Shown here: positions 45,717-53,864 of the stretch, in pieces
How positions within the stretch are numbered: position 1 is the first letter of the stretch
How the letters are laid out: every line of letters starts with the position of its first letter
Assembly: GCF_028657195.3 (NCBI RefSeq)
Contig: NZ_JANCPR020000009.1
Location: 124,001-188,000, forward strand
Direction of reading: 5' to 3'
Length of the DNA: 64,000 nt
Origin: Streptomyces iconiensis
GTDB taxonomy: Bacteria; Actinomycetota; Actinomycetes; Streptomycetales; Streptomycetaceae
Position numbers and translations under genes: made by a program
The notes under the pieces: generated by a model
Databases searched by the model: none
What the model was told of the DNA's origin: nothing
What the model saw: only the letters and a program-made list of their open reading frames with translations

Positions 45717-46101
45717 GCGGCTGTCGCCTTGCCGCCTCGTCGCCCCGCCGCCCTGGCTGCCGGGCCTGTCTTCCGCCGCTTCGGCGCCCAGCCGTCGGGT
45801 CGCGCGTCCCCTCCTGGGGGCGGTGCCCCGGTCTCCGCTGGAACACCAAGTTGTCGGACGCCACCGGCACCGTAACCCTCGAAATGCCAACGGCGCCGAC
45901 CAGTGGGCGCCGGGCGGAAAAGAGCAGGTCGGACGGCACCATGTCGGACGGCACCACATCAGGCGGCACCCAGCCCGTCGGCACTGCGCCGACGGCACAA
46001 CTCAGGCGGTTCTACGTCCGTCGGCCATACGTCGGTTGGCACCGGGAATCCCCAGACGGCACCAGGAACCAGATGGCACCAGGAACAAGGAGTCGATACC
46101 C
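45717..46101. repeat. GACGGCACCA-type repeat spacer before the amine oxidase gene
   Basis: This 385-nt spacer holds repeated GGCACCA motifs. GTCGGACGGCACCA occurs at 45928-45941 and 45943-45956; a 17-bp tandem pair (CAGAYGGCACCAGGAAC) is at 46053-46069 and 46070-46086, directly before the ribosome binding site of the next gene. No gene is supported here. Confidence 0.6.
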
Positions 46102-47559
46102 GTGAGCGAGACAGCCGACGTCAACGTCAACGCCAACGTCAACGGCGACGACAGCAGGACTGCCCTGCGCGCACTCGCCGATGCTCAGCCCCTCCCCTTC
46201 TGGCTGGACGACCCCGGCAACCGTCCCGAGCCCCACGCCGCACTCATCGGTGACGAACGCTGTGACCTGCTCGTCGTGGGTGGCGGCTACAGCGGCCTGT
46301 GGACGGCGCTGCTCGCCAAGGAACGCGACCCCGGGCGCGATGTCGTGCTCGTGGAGGGCGAGGAGGTCGGCTGGGCCGCCTCCGGCCGCAACGGTGGCTT
46401 CTGCGCCGCCTCCCTCACCCACGGCTTCGGCAACGGTTTCGCCCGTTGGCCCTCCGAGATCACGGCACTGGAGCAACTCGGGCTGCGCAACCTCGACGCC
46501 ATCGAAGCGGCCGTCGAACGCTACGCAATCGACTGCGACTTCGAGCGCACCGGCGAGATCGCCATCGCCACCAAACCCCACCAGGTCGCCGAACTGGAAG
46601 AGGCCGCTGAACAGGCCCGCGTCCTCGGCCTCGACGACGGGCTGACCTACCTCGACCGTGATGCGGTACGCGCTGAGGCCGACTCGCCCACCTTCCTCGC
46701 AGGGCTCTGGGAGCGCACGGGTGTTGCCATGGTCAACCCCGCACGTCTTGCCTGGGGCCTCAAGCGTGCCTGCGAGAACGCGGGCGTACGCATCTACGAA
46801 CACACCCCAGCGACCCGCATCGGAGCACGCGGCGCCGAGGTCGCCGCCGGCACCCCCTACGGGCGGGTCCGTGCACGGCACATCGCCCTTGGTACCAACG
46901 CCTTCCCCTCTCTGCTACGCCGCGTACGCCCGTACGTCGTCCCCGTCTACGACTACGCGCTGATGACGGAACCGCTCACCGACGAGCAGCTCGCCGCGCT
47001 CGGCTGGCGCAACCGTCAGGGCCTCAGCGACACCGCCAACCATTTCCACTACTTCCGCCTGAGCGCCGACAACCGCATCCTGTGGGGCGGCTACGACGTG
47101 CTCTACCACTACGGCAGCCGGATCTCCCGCGACTACCACCAGCGCCCCGAAACGTTCCGCAAGCTCGCCCTCCACTTCTTCCGCTGCTTCCCGCAACTCG
47201 CAGGAATCCGCTTCACCCACCGCTGGGGCGGGGTCATCGACACCTGCTCCCGCTTCTCGGCCTTCTTCGGCACGGCCATGGACGGACGTGTCAGCTACGC
47301 CGCCGGCTACACCGGGCTCGGCGTGGGCGCCACGCGCTTCGGCGCCGAGGTGATGCTCGACCTGTTGGCAGGCGACAGGACCGAGCGCACGGCACTGGAG
47401 ATGGTGCGCAAGAAGCCGTTGCCCTTCCCGCCCGAACCTGTTCGCTGGGCCGGCATCGGCCTCACCCAACGGGCCCTCGCCCGCTCCGACGCCAGAGGCG
47501 GCGAACGTAATCTGTGGCTACGGGCCATGGACCGCATGGGCATGGGCTTCGACAGCTGA
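46102..47559 (+). CDS. FAD-dependent amine oxidase (PuuB/DadA-like)
   Basis: A 485-residue flavoprotein. The dinucleotide-binding motif is LLVVGGGYSGLWTAL (GGGYSG at 60-65), followed by GWAASGRNGGFCA, typical of the DAO/PuuB fold, and YTGLGVGATRFGAE near residue 400, which closes the FAD site. PuuB-like enzymes oxidise gamma-glutamyl-putrescine or related amines to aldehydes. The GTG at 46102 has AAGGAG nine bases before it; the upstream frame is repeat DNA. The N-terminus has a small Val-Asn repeat (VNVNANVNG). Placement after potABC points to polyamine breakdown; the exact substrate is inferred. Confidence 0.88.
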   Translation: MSETADVNVNANVNGDDSRTALRALADAQPLPFWLDDPGNRPEPHAALIGDERCDLLVVGGGYSGLWTALLAKERDPGRDVVLVEGEEVGWAASGRNGGFCAASLTHGFGNGFARWPSEITALEQLGLRNLDAIEAAVERYAIDCDFERTGEIAIATKPHQVAELEEAAEQARVLGLDDGLTYLDRDAVRAEADSPTFLAGLWERTGVAMVNPARLAWGLKRACENAGVRIYEHTPATRIGARGAEVAAGTPYGRVRARHIALGTNAFPSLLRRVRPYVVPVYDYALMTEPLTDEQLAALGWRNRQGLSDTANHFHYFRLSADNRILWGGYDVLYHYGSRISRDYHQRPETFRKLALHFFRCFPQLAGIRFTHRWGGVIDTCSRFSAFFGTAMDGRVSYAAGYTGLGVGATRFGAEVMLDLLAGDRTERTALEMVRKKPLPFPPEPVRWAGIGLTQRALARSDARGGERNLWLRAMDRMGMGFDS

Positions 47560-47640
47560 TCTGGGCGGATCCGGAGTTGGTTGACCGGGACCCGAGGCCG
47601 GGACCCGGGACTGGGACCCGATACTGGGACCCAGACCGGC

Positions 47641-47658
47641 CTCGCTCCCGGGAGCGAG
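47641..47658. terminator. 18-bp perfect palindrome after the amine oxidase gene
   Basis: CTCGCTCCCGGGAGCGAG is fully self-complementary and lies 81 nt past the oxidase stop. It can fold as a 7-bp stem with a CCGG loop, or act as a protein-binding site. Upstream, 47587-47632 holds repeats of CTGGGACCC-like units. Confidence 0.5.
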
Positions 47659-47844
47659 CCCGACCTCGACCTCGACCGACGGTCTGGCCCCGTGACCTGG
47701 ATGCCCCGGGAAGGACCGCCAACCGCTCGGGGCGGGAGGTGGGGAACCACCGGAGAAAAACTTCGCCGAACCCGTGTAAGGAAAGGCCACTGAGCCGCTC
47801 TCCCCCTGTGACCGCGTACACGAATCATGAGGGAAGGCAGAGAC

Positions 47845-48471
47845 ATGAGCGGCACAGCGGGGGCCAGGAGCGCCGTCGAGTGGTTGGCAGCCGCATCCCC
47901 GGACCCGGAGTCATGCCGAGGTGAGTGGGAACGCAATCCGCTGGGCGTCACCCTGCTGCCCGCAGGGCGCCTGTGGGATGTATTGATCGTCAGTGCTGAA
48001 CTGGGGCATCCGGCGCTGGACGTGCTCACACGCTGCCTCGACCAACCCGGGCCCGTACTGGCCGACTTCGGCGACTCTCGTATCGGCTTCTTCGTCCCAC
48101 CGGGTACGGCCACCCGCTGGCTCGGCACCGGCGTACGGTGCGCGGGCCACGGCACCTGGGTCGTCGTGCCCTACCCCGGCCGGATCACCGGAGGCACGCG
48201 CTGGATCGTGCCCCCGGACGGCCGCGGAACCCTCAACGACCCCCTCGTCGTCGAACTCGCCCTGCACGAAGCCGCCGCTCAGATCGCTGGTCACAGCGAG
48301 GTTGGTGGGGTTGGTGGGGTTGGTGGGGACGGCGAAGCTGGCCGGCACGGCGTGCCGGGCAGGGACGTACGTGAATACGGGTACGGGTACGGGAGTGAGG
48401 GTGGGGGCGGAGACAGGGGTACGGGCAGGGACACGGGTCGGGACACGGGCCGGGGCGCTGGATGGGACTAG
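47845..48471 (+). CDS. Hypothetical protein, possible primase/polymerase-like domain
   Basis: A 208-residue protein without a firm family match. Residues 15-150 are globular (GEWERNPLGVTLLPAGRLWDV, GPVLADFGDSRIGFFVPPG, WVVVPYPGRITGG) and recall, from memory, proteins annotated as bifunctional primase/polymerase N-terminal-like in Streptomyces; catalytic Asp residues cannot be confirmed. The C-terminal 50 residues are repeats: VGG three times from a 9-bp tandem (48301-48327), then YGYGYG and DTGRDTGR units. ATG at 47845 is favoured by the upstream GAGGGAAGG. Confidence 0.6.
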   Translation: MSGTAGARSAVEWLAAASPDPESCRGEWERNPLGVTLLPAGRLWDVLIVSAELGHPALDVLTRCLDQPGPVLADFGDSRIGFFVPPGTATRWLGTGVRCAGHGTWVVVPYPGRITGGTRWIVPPDGRGTLNDPLVVELALHEAAAQIAGHSEVGGVGGVGGDGEAGRHGVPGRDVREYGYGYGSEGGGGDRGTGRDTGRDTGRGAGWD

Positions 48472-48496
48472 GCAGGGGGTTGGCGAGACGAGGGGG

Positions 48497-49378
48497 TCAG
48501 CGCCGGATGAGACCACGACTGGTCGCGACGGCCACGGCCGCCGTGCGTGAGTCCACCTCCAACTTCGCGTAGATATGCACCAGATGAGACTTCACCGTGG
48601 CCTGGCTGAGGTGTAGCTGACGGCTGATCTCCAGATTGGTCAGCCCGTCGGCCACCAGGCCCAACACCTCCGTCTCACGGCTGCTGAGGGACAACGCTGG
48701 CGCCCGCATACGGTCCATCAGGCGGTCGGCGACGGCTGGGGCAAGCGCTGAACGGCCGGCCGCCGCCGCCCGCACCGCCGCCGCCAGTTCCTCGGGAGGC
48801 GCGTCCTTGAGCAGGTAACCGGTCGCTCCCGCCTCGATGGCGGGCACGGTGTCAGCGTCGGAACCGTAGGTCGTCACCACCAGCACCCTGGGCGGATCAG
48901 CAAGCGCGGTGATGGCGGCGGTTGCCTGCGAACCGTTCATGCCTGAGCCGAACTGCAAATCCATCAGCACCACATCCACCCCGCCCTGCGCGGCCAGGTC
49001 CACTGCCTGCTCCGCCGTGGGTGCCTCCGCGACGATACGGAAATCCCGCTCGCCCTCCAGCACCGCCCGCAAACCCGCCCGCACCACCGGGTGATCGTCC
49101 GCGATCAACAGGCGAACAGGCTCCTCTCCAGGGCTGGTTGAGAGAGAACTGTCGGCCGACGGCATGACATCGGCGGATGGCGTGCGAGGGGACGAGGAAG
49201 CACAAGGGGAGTCGGCAGGGTCGGCAGGGGATGCGCCATCGGCAGGGATGGGGGCACTGCCAGGAGGCGGTCCACCGGCGTCCGCGAGCGTCGGCCCTGT
49301 CTCTTTCTCCGTGGCGGGTTCTCTCCTTGTCTCCGGCTCTGTCTCTTGGGTGAAGGCATGGGGATCGGGAGTGGTCAT
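48497..49378 (-). CDS. LuxR-type two-component response regulator
   Basis: A 293-residue NarL-family response regulator. The receiver domain begins near residue 87 (VRLLIADDHPVVRAGLR; acidic pocket Asp94-Asp95, phosphorylated Asp140 in VVLMDLQFG), and the LuxR HTH spans about residues 230-285 (LSSRETEVLGLVADGLTN, SQATVKSHLVHIYAKL). The first 85 residues are an unusual Pro/Ser/Glu-rich extension; its start ATG overlaps the kinase stop (ATGA), which supports it. Partner of the kinase encoded upstream; likely target is the divergent ABC operon. Confidence 0.93.
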   Translation of the reverse strand: MTTPDPHAFTQETEPETRREPATEKETGPTLADAGGPPPGSAPIPADGASPADPADSPCASSSPRTPSADVMPSADSSLSTSPGEEPVRLLIADDHPVVRAGLRAVLEGERDFRIVAEAPTAEQAVDLAAQGGVDVVLMDLQFGSGMNGSQATAAITALADPPRVLVVTTYGSDADTVPAIEAGATGYLLKDAPPEELAAAVRAAAAGRSALAPAVADRLMDRMRAPALSLSSRETEVLGLVADGLTNLEISRQLHLSQATVKSHLVHIYAKLEVDSRTAAVAVATSRGLIRR

Positions 49379-50832
49379 GGTCGGTATCCCAGGCTTGCGG
49401 GGAACTTCAACGCGTCCGCGTAGGAGACAGGGAGTTGGAGAGCGATGGCCGTGCCGTGGCCCGGTGTCGACTCCACGCTGAGACTGCCGCCCAGCGCGCG
49501 GGCCCGGGCTCTCATCGCCGCCAGGCCGAAACCGCCTTCTCCCGGCTCCGGCGGCGGCAGCGTAGCCGGATCGAAGCCGGCACCGTTGTCCACGACATCG
49601 AGAGCCAGGTCCCTGTCCATATAGCTGAGCGTGACCTCGATGGAACTCGCCTCGGCGTGCGCGACGGCGTTGGCGAGCGCCGACTGTGCGACACGCAGCA
49701 CCGCGACCTCGTAGGGAGTCGGCAGCGGTGACGGGGTCCCGGACAGATGAAAGTGCACCGGAACGCCGTGTCGCACGGTCGTCGTGTCACTCAACTGCTC
49801 CAGCGCGACATGAAGCGAGGCGTCCACTCCTTCCAGATCGGGGGGCACGAGCGCATGCACGAAGCGGCGGGCCTCCGCGAGATTGTCCTGAGCGGCCTTG
49901 CGCGCCTGGGCGACATAGCGGGCCGCCGTGACCGTGTCTGCGTCACCTTCTGCCGCGGAGAGCGATTCCGATGTACGGGTCGGGGGAGCGGGGGACGAAG
50001 CGGCGCCGGCAGCGGGAGTCCCCTTGGAGGGAGCGGTGGTCGCGGGAGTTGTCGTGGAGGAAGAAGAGGTGGGTGGAGTGCCTTTCGGTTCCGCCGTGCT
50101 CGTGTTCGCCCCTGGCCCCGAGGGCTTCGGGCCCTGGCTCTCGCCTTGTCCTCCAGCCGTGCCGAGCGACCGTTCGGCCGCGCTCAGGAGAAGTTGGATG
50201 CTGGAGAGCCCTTGCGCGAGGGTGTCGTGGATCTCTCGGGCCAGCCGCTCCCGTTCAGCCATCATGCCTGCCTCTCTTCCGACGGATTCCAGGTTCGCCC
50301 GCGCGGTTGTGAGCTGTTGGATCAGCCGTCGGCGCTCTTCGCTCTCCCGGTACAGCGCCTGATAGCCGAAGACCGTCGCCACCGCGAAGGCAGCACCCAG
50401 CACGGGGCCGAGGAAGACGGCCACGCTGAAGGAGTCCTGATGGGCCGTGTATCCCGTCGCCCCCGCGAGCGCTGTGACGACGACGGATATAAGCCCCGCG
50501 CGAGGCGGCAGCAGGTGCAGCATCAGGAAGTAGAGGGGGAAGGCCAGCCAGAGGCCGTCTGGCGTCTGCGCCAGCAGCACCAGCCACGCGGCGCCGACCG
50601 TCAGTAGCCATACGGCCGCTGCGGGCAGCCGGCGCCCGATCGAGGGGATCAGGGGACCAGCTGCATACACGGCGCCGAGCGCCACGGCGCTCGCGACGAT
50701 GGCAGCCGGATGAGGTGCACCGTCGACCAGCGCGCGGCCTACGGCCAGAGCCAGAAGCCCGGCCATCAGCAGGTGCAGGCCCCACTTGAGGACACGCAGG
50801 ACAGGGACGAGTGAGAGGTGGTTCACGATCAC
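49375..50832 (-). CDS. Membrane sensor histidine kinase (NarL/DesK class) with insertion
   Basis: A 485-residue sensor kinase. Four or five membrane segments cover residues 10-160. The phosphoacceptor is His202 in LAREIHDTLAQGLSS (HisKA_3 type). Instead of a short helix, residues about 222-300 form a Ser/Thr/Pro-rich insertion before the second dimerisation helix (RKAAQDNLAEARRFVHALVPP). The ATPase domain is intact (LANAVAHAEA, VVDNGAGFD, GFGLAAMRARARALGG). It is coupled to the response regulator and divergent from an ABC exporter. Confidence 0.93.
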   Translation of the reverse strand: MIVNHLSLVPVLRVLKWGLHLLMAGLLALAVGRALVDGAPHPAAIVASAVALGAVYAAGPLIPSIGRRLPAAAVWLLTVGAAWLVLLAQTPDGLWLAFPLYFLMLHLLPPRAGLISVVVTALAGATGYTAHQDSFSVAVFLGPVLGAAFAVATVFGYQALYRESEERRRLIQQLTTARANLESVGREAGMMAERERLAREIHDTLAQGLSSIQLLLSAAERSLGTAGGQGESQGPKPSGPGANTSTAEPKGTPPTSSSSTTTPATTAPSKGTPAAGAASSPAPPTRTSESLSAAEGDADTVTAARYVAQARKAAQDNLAEARRFVHALVPPDLEGVDASLHVALEQLSDTTTVRHGVPVHFHLSGTPSPLPTPYEVAVLRVAQSALANAVAHAEASSIEVTLSYMDRDLALDVVDNGAGFDPATLPPPEPGEGGFGLAAMRARARALGGSLSVESTPGHGTAIALQLPVSYADALKFPASLGYRP

Positions 50833-51056
50833 TCCAGCCTAGGCCGAGGCCGCCTGACCGGCATCAATCAAAAGTTTGAAGAGTGACCCCACCCTTCGGC
50901 GCCGCAGAAGCGATCCCCCGCTCGATGCGGCAGGCGGGGCTCTGAGCGGAGTCTGGACAGCGATCGGTTCGGCGGCCTGAGGCCCGTCCGCACCGGCGAT
51001 AGAAGGCCGTGCGTACGCCGGCATTCGCCACAAAGGGAAGGCTCTGGTCACACACC

Positions 51057-52190
51057 ATGTTCGTCGCCTGGAGAGACCTGCGGTTCGCTAAGGGGCGCTT
51101 CGTCCTGATGGGGACGGTGATCGTGCTGATCACCGTCCTGGTGGGACTGCTGTCCGGACTGACCGCCGGACTGGGCCAGCAGAACATATCGGCCATCACC
51201 GGTCTCCGGGCTGACAAGATCGCGTTCGGCGCTCCGGCGGACGGTCAGGAGCGCTCGTTCTCGGATTCGTCCGTCAGCGAGCGGCAGTGGCGCCAGTGGG
51301 CTCGGACTCCAGGCGTGAAGCAGGCCGAACCGCTCGGCATCACGACGACCCGGGCCGAGTCAGGTAAGCGCAGCGCCGCTATATCCGCTTTCGGGATCCG
51401 GTCCGGTTCCGGCCTGGGGCCGGAGGACACACGTGTGGCCGCCGGCAGCGTGGTCCTCTCCCAGACTGCTGCGGAGGAGCTGGGGGACGCTAAGTCCGGC
51501 AGCCGTGTCACCATCGCCGGTCGGCACCTGTCCGTCGCTGCCGTGGCGGGCGACGCCTTCTACAGCCACACTCCCGTCATCTGGACCAGCCTCGCCGACT
51601 GGCAGCAGCTCGGCGGGGGCGGCGGCGCCGGTCAGGGCCCTTCCACCGGCGATGGGGAGCGGGCGGGCGGCGATCGCGCCACCGTGATCGCTCTCAGTAC
51701 CGGCTCCGGAAGCGCTGGGACAGCGGAGGTGTCAGGTACCGACACCGAGCTGGGCACCGAAACCGTCTCCCGGGACGACGCTCTCTCCGCGATCGGTTCG
51801 TACACCTCCGAGAACGGCTCGCTGCAGCTGATGCGTGGCTTCCTGTTCGTCATCTCGGCGCTGGTCATAGGGGCGTTCTTCACTGTCTGGACCATCCAGC
51901 GCAGCGCCGATGTCGCGGTGCTCAAGGCACTGGGCGCCTCCACCCCCTACCTGCTGCGGGACGCACTCGGCCAGGCCGTCGTGCTGCTCACGCTCGGCAC
52001 GGCGACAGGCACCGGTATCGCGTCCGGTGTCGGGGCGTTGGTCTCGGGCACGGTGCCGTTCGTACTGGACGCCGGGACGGTGCTTCTCCCCGCTGCCGTG
52101 CTGATCGTCCTCGGGGCCGCGGGAGCAGCACTGGCCATTCGCCGCATCACCGCAGTCGACCCTCTGACAGCTCTCGGGAGCGCACGATGA
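51057..52190 (+). CDS. ABC transporter permease, FtsX/MacB type
   Basis: A 377-residue membrane protein. An N-terminal membrane segment (FVLMGTVIVLITVLVGLLSG, residues 15-34) is followed by a large extracytoplasmic domain and three C-terminal segments (from LMRGFLFVISALVIGAFFTVW), the FtsX/MacB layout of exporters or mechanical transducers. The coupling-helix segment DVAVLKALGASTPYLLRDALGQ is present. The ATG at 51057 (MFVAWRDLRFAKG) is the likely start; the frame to 51009 adds 16 residues. It overlaps its ATPase gene and is divergent from the histidine kinase gene. Confidence 0.9.
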   Translation: MFVAWRDLRFAKGRFVLMGTVIVLITVLVGLLSGLTAGLGQQNISAITGLRADKIAFGAPADGQERSFSDSSVSERQWRQWARTPGVKQAEPLGITTTRAESGKRSAAISAFGIRSGSGLGPEDTRVAAGSVVLSQTAAEELGDAKSGSRVTIAGRHLSVAAVAGDAFYSHTPVIWTSLADWQQLGGGGGAGQGPSTGDGERAGGDRATVIALSTGSGSAGTAEVSGTDTELGTETVSRDDALSAIGSYTSENGSLQLMRGFLFVISALVIGAFFTVWTIQRSADVAVLKALGASTPYLLRDALGQAVVLLTLGTATGTGIASGVGALVSGTVPFVLDAGTVLLPAAVLIVLGAAGAALAIRRITAVDPLTALGSAR

Positions 52191-52921
52191 ACCTTCCCAC
52201 CGTGGTCTCCACCACGACCACGCCCTCTTCCAAGCCGCTCCAGCTCTCGGACGTCACCCTCACCTATCCGGACGGAGACACCCGGCTCACCGCGCTCGAC
52301 AGCGTCAGTCTGGAGGTGCCCAAGGGCACCGTCACCGCTCTCGTCGGCCCCTCGGGTTCCGGCAAGTCGAGCCTGTTGGCAGTCGCGGCGACCTTGATCA
52401 GCCCCGAACGCGGGACGGTCGTCATCGACGGCAGGGACACCACGGGGCTGAGCCGCCGCGAGCTGACCGAGGTGCGCCGGCACAAGGTCGGCATGGTCTT
52501 CCAGCAGCCCAACTTGCTCCCCTCGCTGACCGCCTTGGAACAGCTTCAGGTCATGGCGCACCTCGACGGACGGAGTGCGAAGGCGGCCAAGGGGCGGGCG
52601 GAAGAGCTTCTCGATGCGGTGGGGCTGTCGGAACAGGCGCGGCGCCGCCCTCACCAGTTGTCGGGAGGCCAGCGTCAACGCATCAACATAGCCAGGGCAT
52701 TGATGAACGAACCCACTGTGCTCCTGGTCGACGAGCCGACCAGTGCGCTCGATCACGAGCGGGGCGCGGCGGTGGTTGCCCTGTTGACGGAGCTGACGCA
52801 CAAGCGAGCCACGGCGACGCTGCTGGTCACCCACGACCGGGCGCAGTTGACCGCCGTCGACCAGATAGCGGAGGTGTATGACGGGAGGCTACGGCGGCCG
52901 ACGACAGCAACAGCACGCTGA
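52187..52921 (+). CDS. ABC transporter ATP-binding protein (MacB/LolD type)
   Basis: A 244-residue ATPase. Walker A GPSGSGKSS is at residues 54-62, VFQQPNLLPSLTALEQ is the Q-loop, LSGGQRQR the signature, LLVDEPTSALD the Walker B with D-loop, and LLVTHD the switch. All are canonical for the class that works with FtsX/MacB permeases. It is coupled to the permease by ATGA. Its 3' end overlaps the convergent PAP2 gene by 95 nt. Confidence 0.93.
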   Translation: MNLPTVVSTTTTPSSKPLQLSDVTLTYPDGDTRLTALDSVSLEVPKGTVTALVGPSGSGKSSLLAVAATLISPERGTVVIDGRDTTGLSRRELTEVRRHKVGMVFQQPNLLPSLTALEQLQVMAHLDGRSAKAAKGRAEELLDAVGLSEQARRRPHQLSGGQRQRINIARALMNEPTVLLVDEPTSALDHERGAAVVALLTELTHKRATATLLVTHDRAQLTAVDQIAEVYDGRLRRPTTATAR

Positions 52922-53582
52922 GGCACCAACTCGCCAGCACGTCCAGCGGCCAGTGGTAACCGCGCCACACCAGGCCCAACCCGTTGCCCACCGTGAGCAG
53001 GGCCACGGCAGACCAAAGGAACAGTGCGGCGTTGCGGGACAGATGCCGGGTGACCAGCAGGGCGGCGGCACCGAAGGCGACCGTGACCGTGGCCGCGTGG
53101 CCCGAGGGGTAGAAGCCTGTGCCGCCGAAAGGGCCGGGCCGACCCACCCACGCCTTCAGAACCGAGACGGCCGCTGCCATGGCGCCCATGGTGACGGCAC
53201 AGCAGAGAGCAGGCCACCAGGTGCGTGCGCCGATGCGGACGAACGCCAAGGCCATGGCGGCGGCGAGCAGGGGGAGCGCGACCTCCATGTTGCCGAGATC
53301 CGCGAGGAGTTCGGCGAGGCGCGTCGGTGGGGCGGCCCTGTGCAGGGTGTCACCGAGTCGTTCGTCGGCGTCGCGAAGCGGCCCGTCCGCGAGCACCTGC
53401 CAGGTACTCAGGGCGAGTACGGCGCAGCACAGAAAACAGACCAGCAGTACGGGAACACGTGAGAGAGGGGGAGGGGCAGCGTCGTCGGCCGAACGCGAGG
53501 TCGGCCGCCCAGGAACCGGGGGGACAGTTCCGGGGCGGCCGAATCGACCGGCCTTCCGCGGGCCCCGGGGGGTATGGGACAA
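52827..53582 (-). CDS. PAP2 superfamily phosphatase
   Basis: A 251-residue membrane protein with about five membrane segments. The PAP2 signature is complete: KAWVGRPGP, then YPSGHAATVTVAFG, then RGYHWPLDVLASW, giving the Lys/Arg, Ser-Gly-His and Arg-His catalytic residues. Such enzymes remove phosphate from phosphatidic acid, undecaprenyl pyrophosphate or related lipids. The first 40 residues are soluble and basic. Its last 95 nt overlap the ABC ATPase gene on the other strand, an unusually long convergent overlap. Confidence 0.9.
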   Translation of the reverse strand: MSHTPRGPRKAGRFGRPGTVPPVPGRPTSRSADDAAPPPLSRVPVLLVCFLCCAVLALSTWQVLADGPLRDADERLGDTLHRAAPPTRLAELLADLGNMEVALPLLAAAMALAFVRIGARTWWPALCCAVTMGAMAAAVSVLKAWVGRPGPFGGTGFYPSGHAATVTVAFGAAALLVTRHLSRNAALFLWSAVALLTVGNGLGLVWRGYHWPLDVLASWCLSVLLLSSAAVASRHTPPLSGRRRSTAPGRG

Positions 53583-53801
53583 GCGGTCATCCGATCGGTG
53601 AGGAGCGTGCGCGAGGGCACGACCGGGCCTGTCTTGGGGAGAGACTGGCTCGGGCCGGGACTCCGAAGGTGGCCCTCCGTGCTTCCCAGCAACTGGAGAA
53701 ACCGTACGGCAGGAGGGCGGAACCGGACAGGTGGATCACGTTCCGGACATTGGCCCCGCACACATTCTTCACGGGGACCTTTCCCATGCCGGTGTCCGTG
53801 C

Positions 53802-53826
53802 GCACGGGGCGCGCTCCGCCCCGTGC
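53802..53826 (-). terminator. Terminator hairpin after gabT
   Basis: GCACGGGGCG (53802-53811) pairs perfectly with CGCCCCGTGC (53817-53826) over a 5-nt loop, 38 nt past the gabT stop. The rest of the 282-nt gap to the PAP2 gene holds nothing recognised. Confidence 0.65.
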
Positions 53827-53864
53827 GGGACAGGGCACGCCCGGCGTGCGTTTCACCAGCGCTG

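Noticed and set aside
45655-45984. Minus-strand frame with VVPSD-type repeats
   Set aside because: The peptide repeats come from the GGCACCA DNA repeat in the spacer; there is no ribosome binding site or conserved domain.
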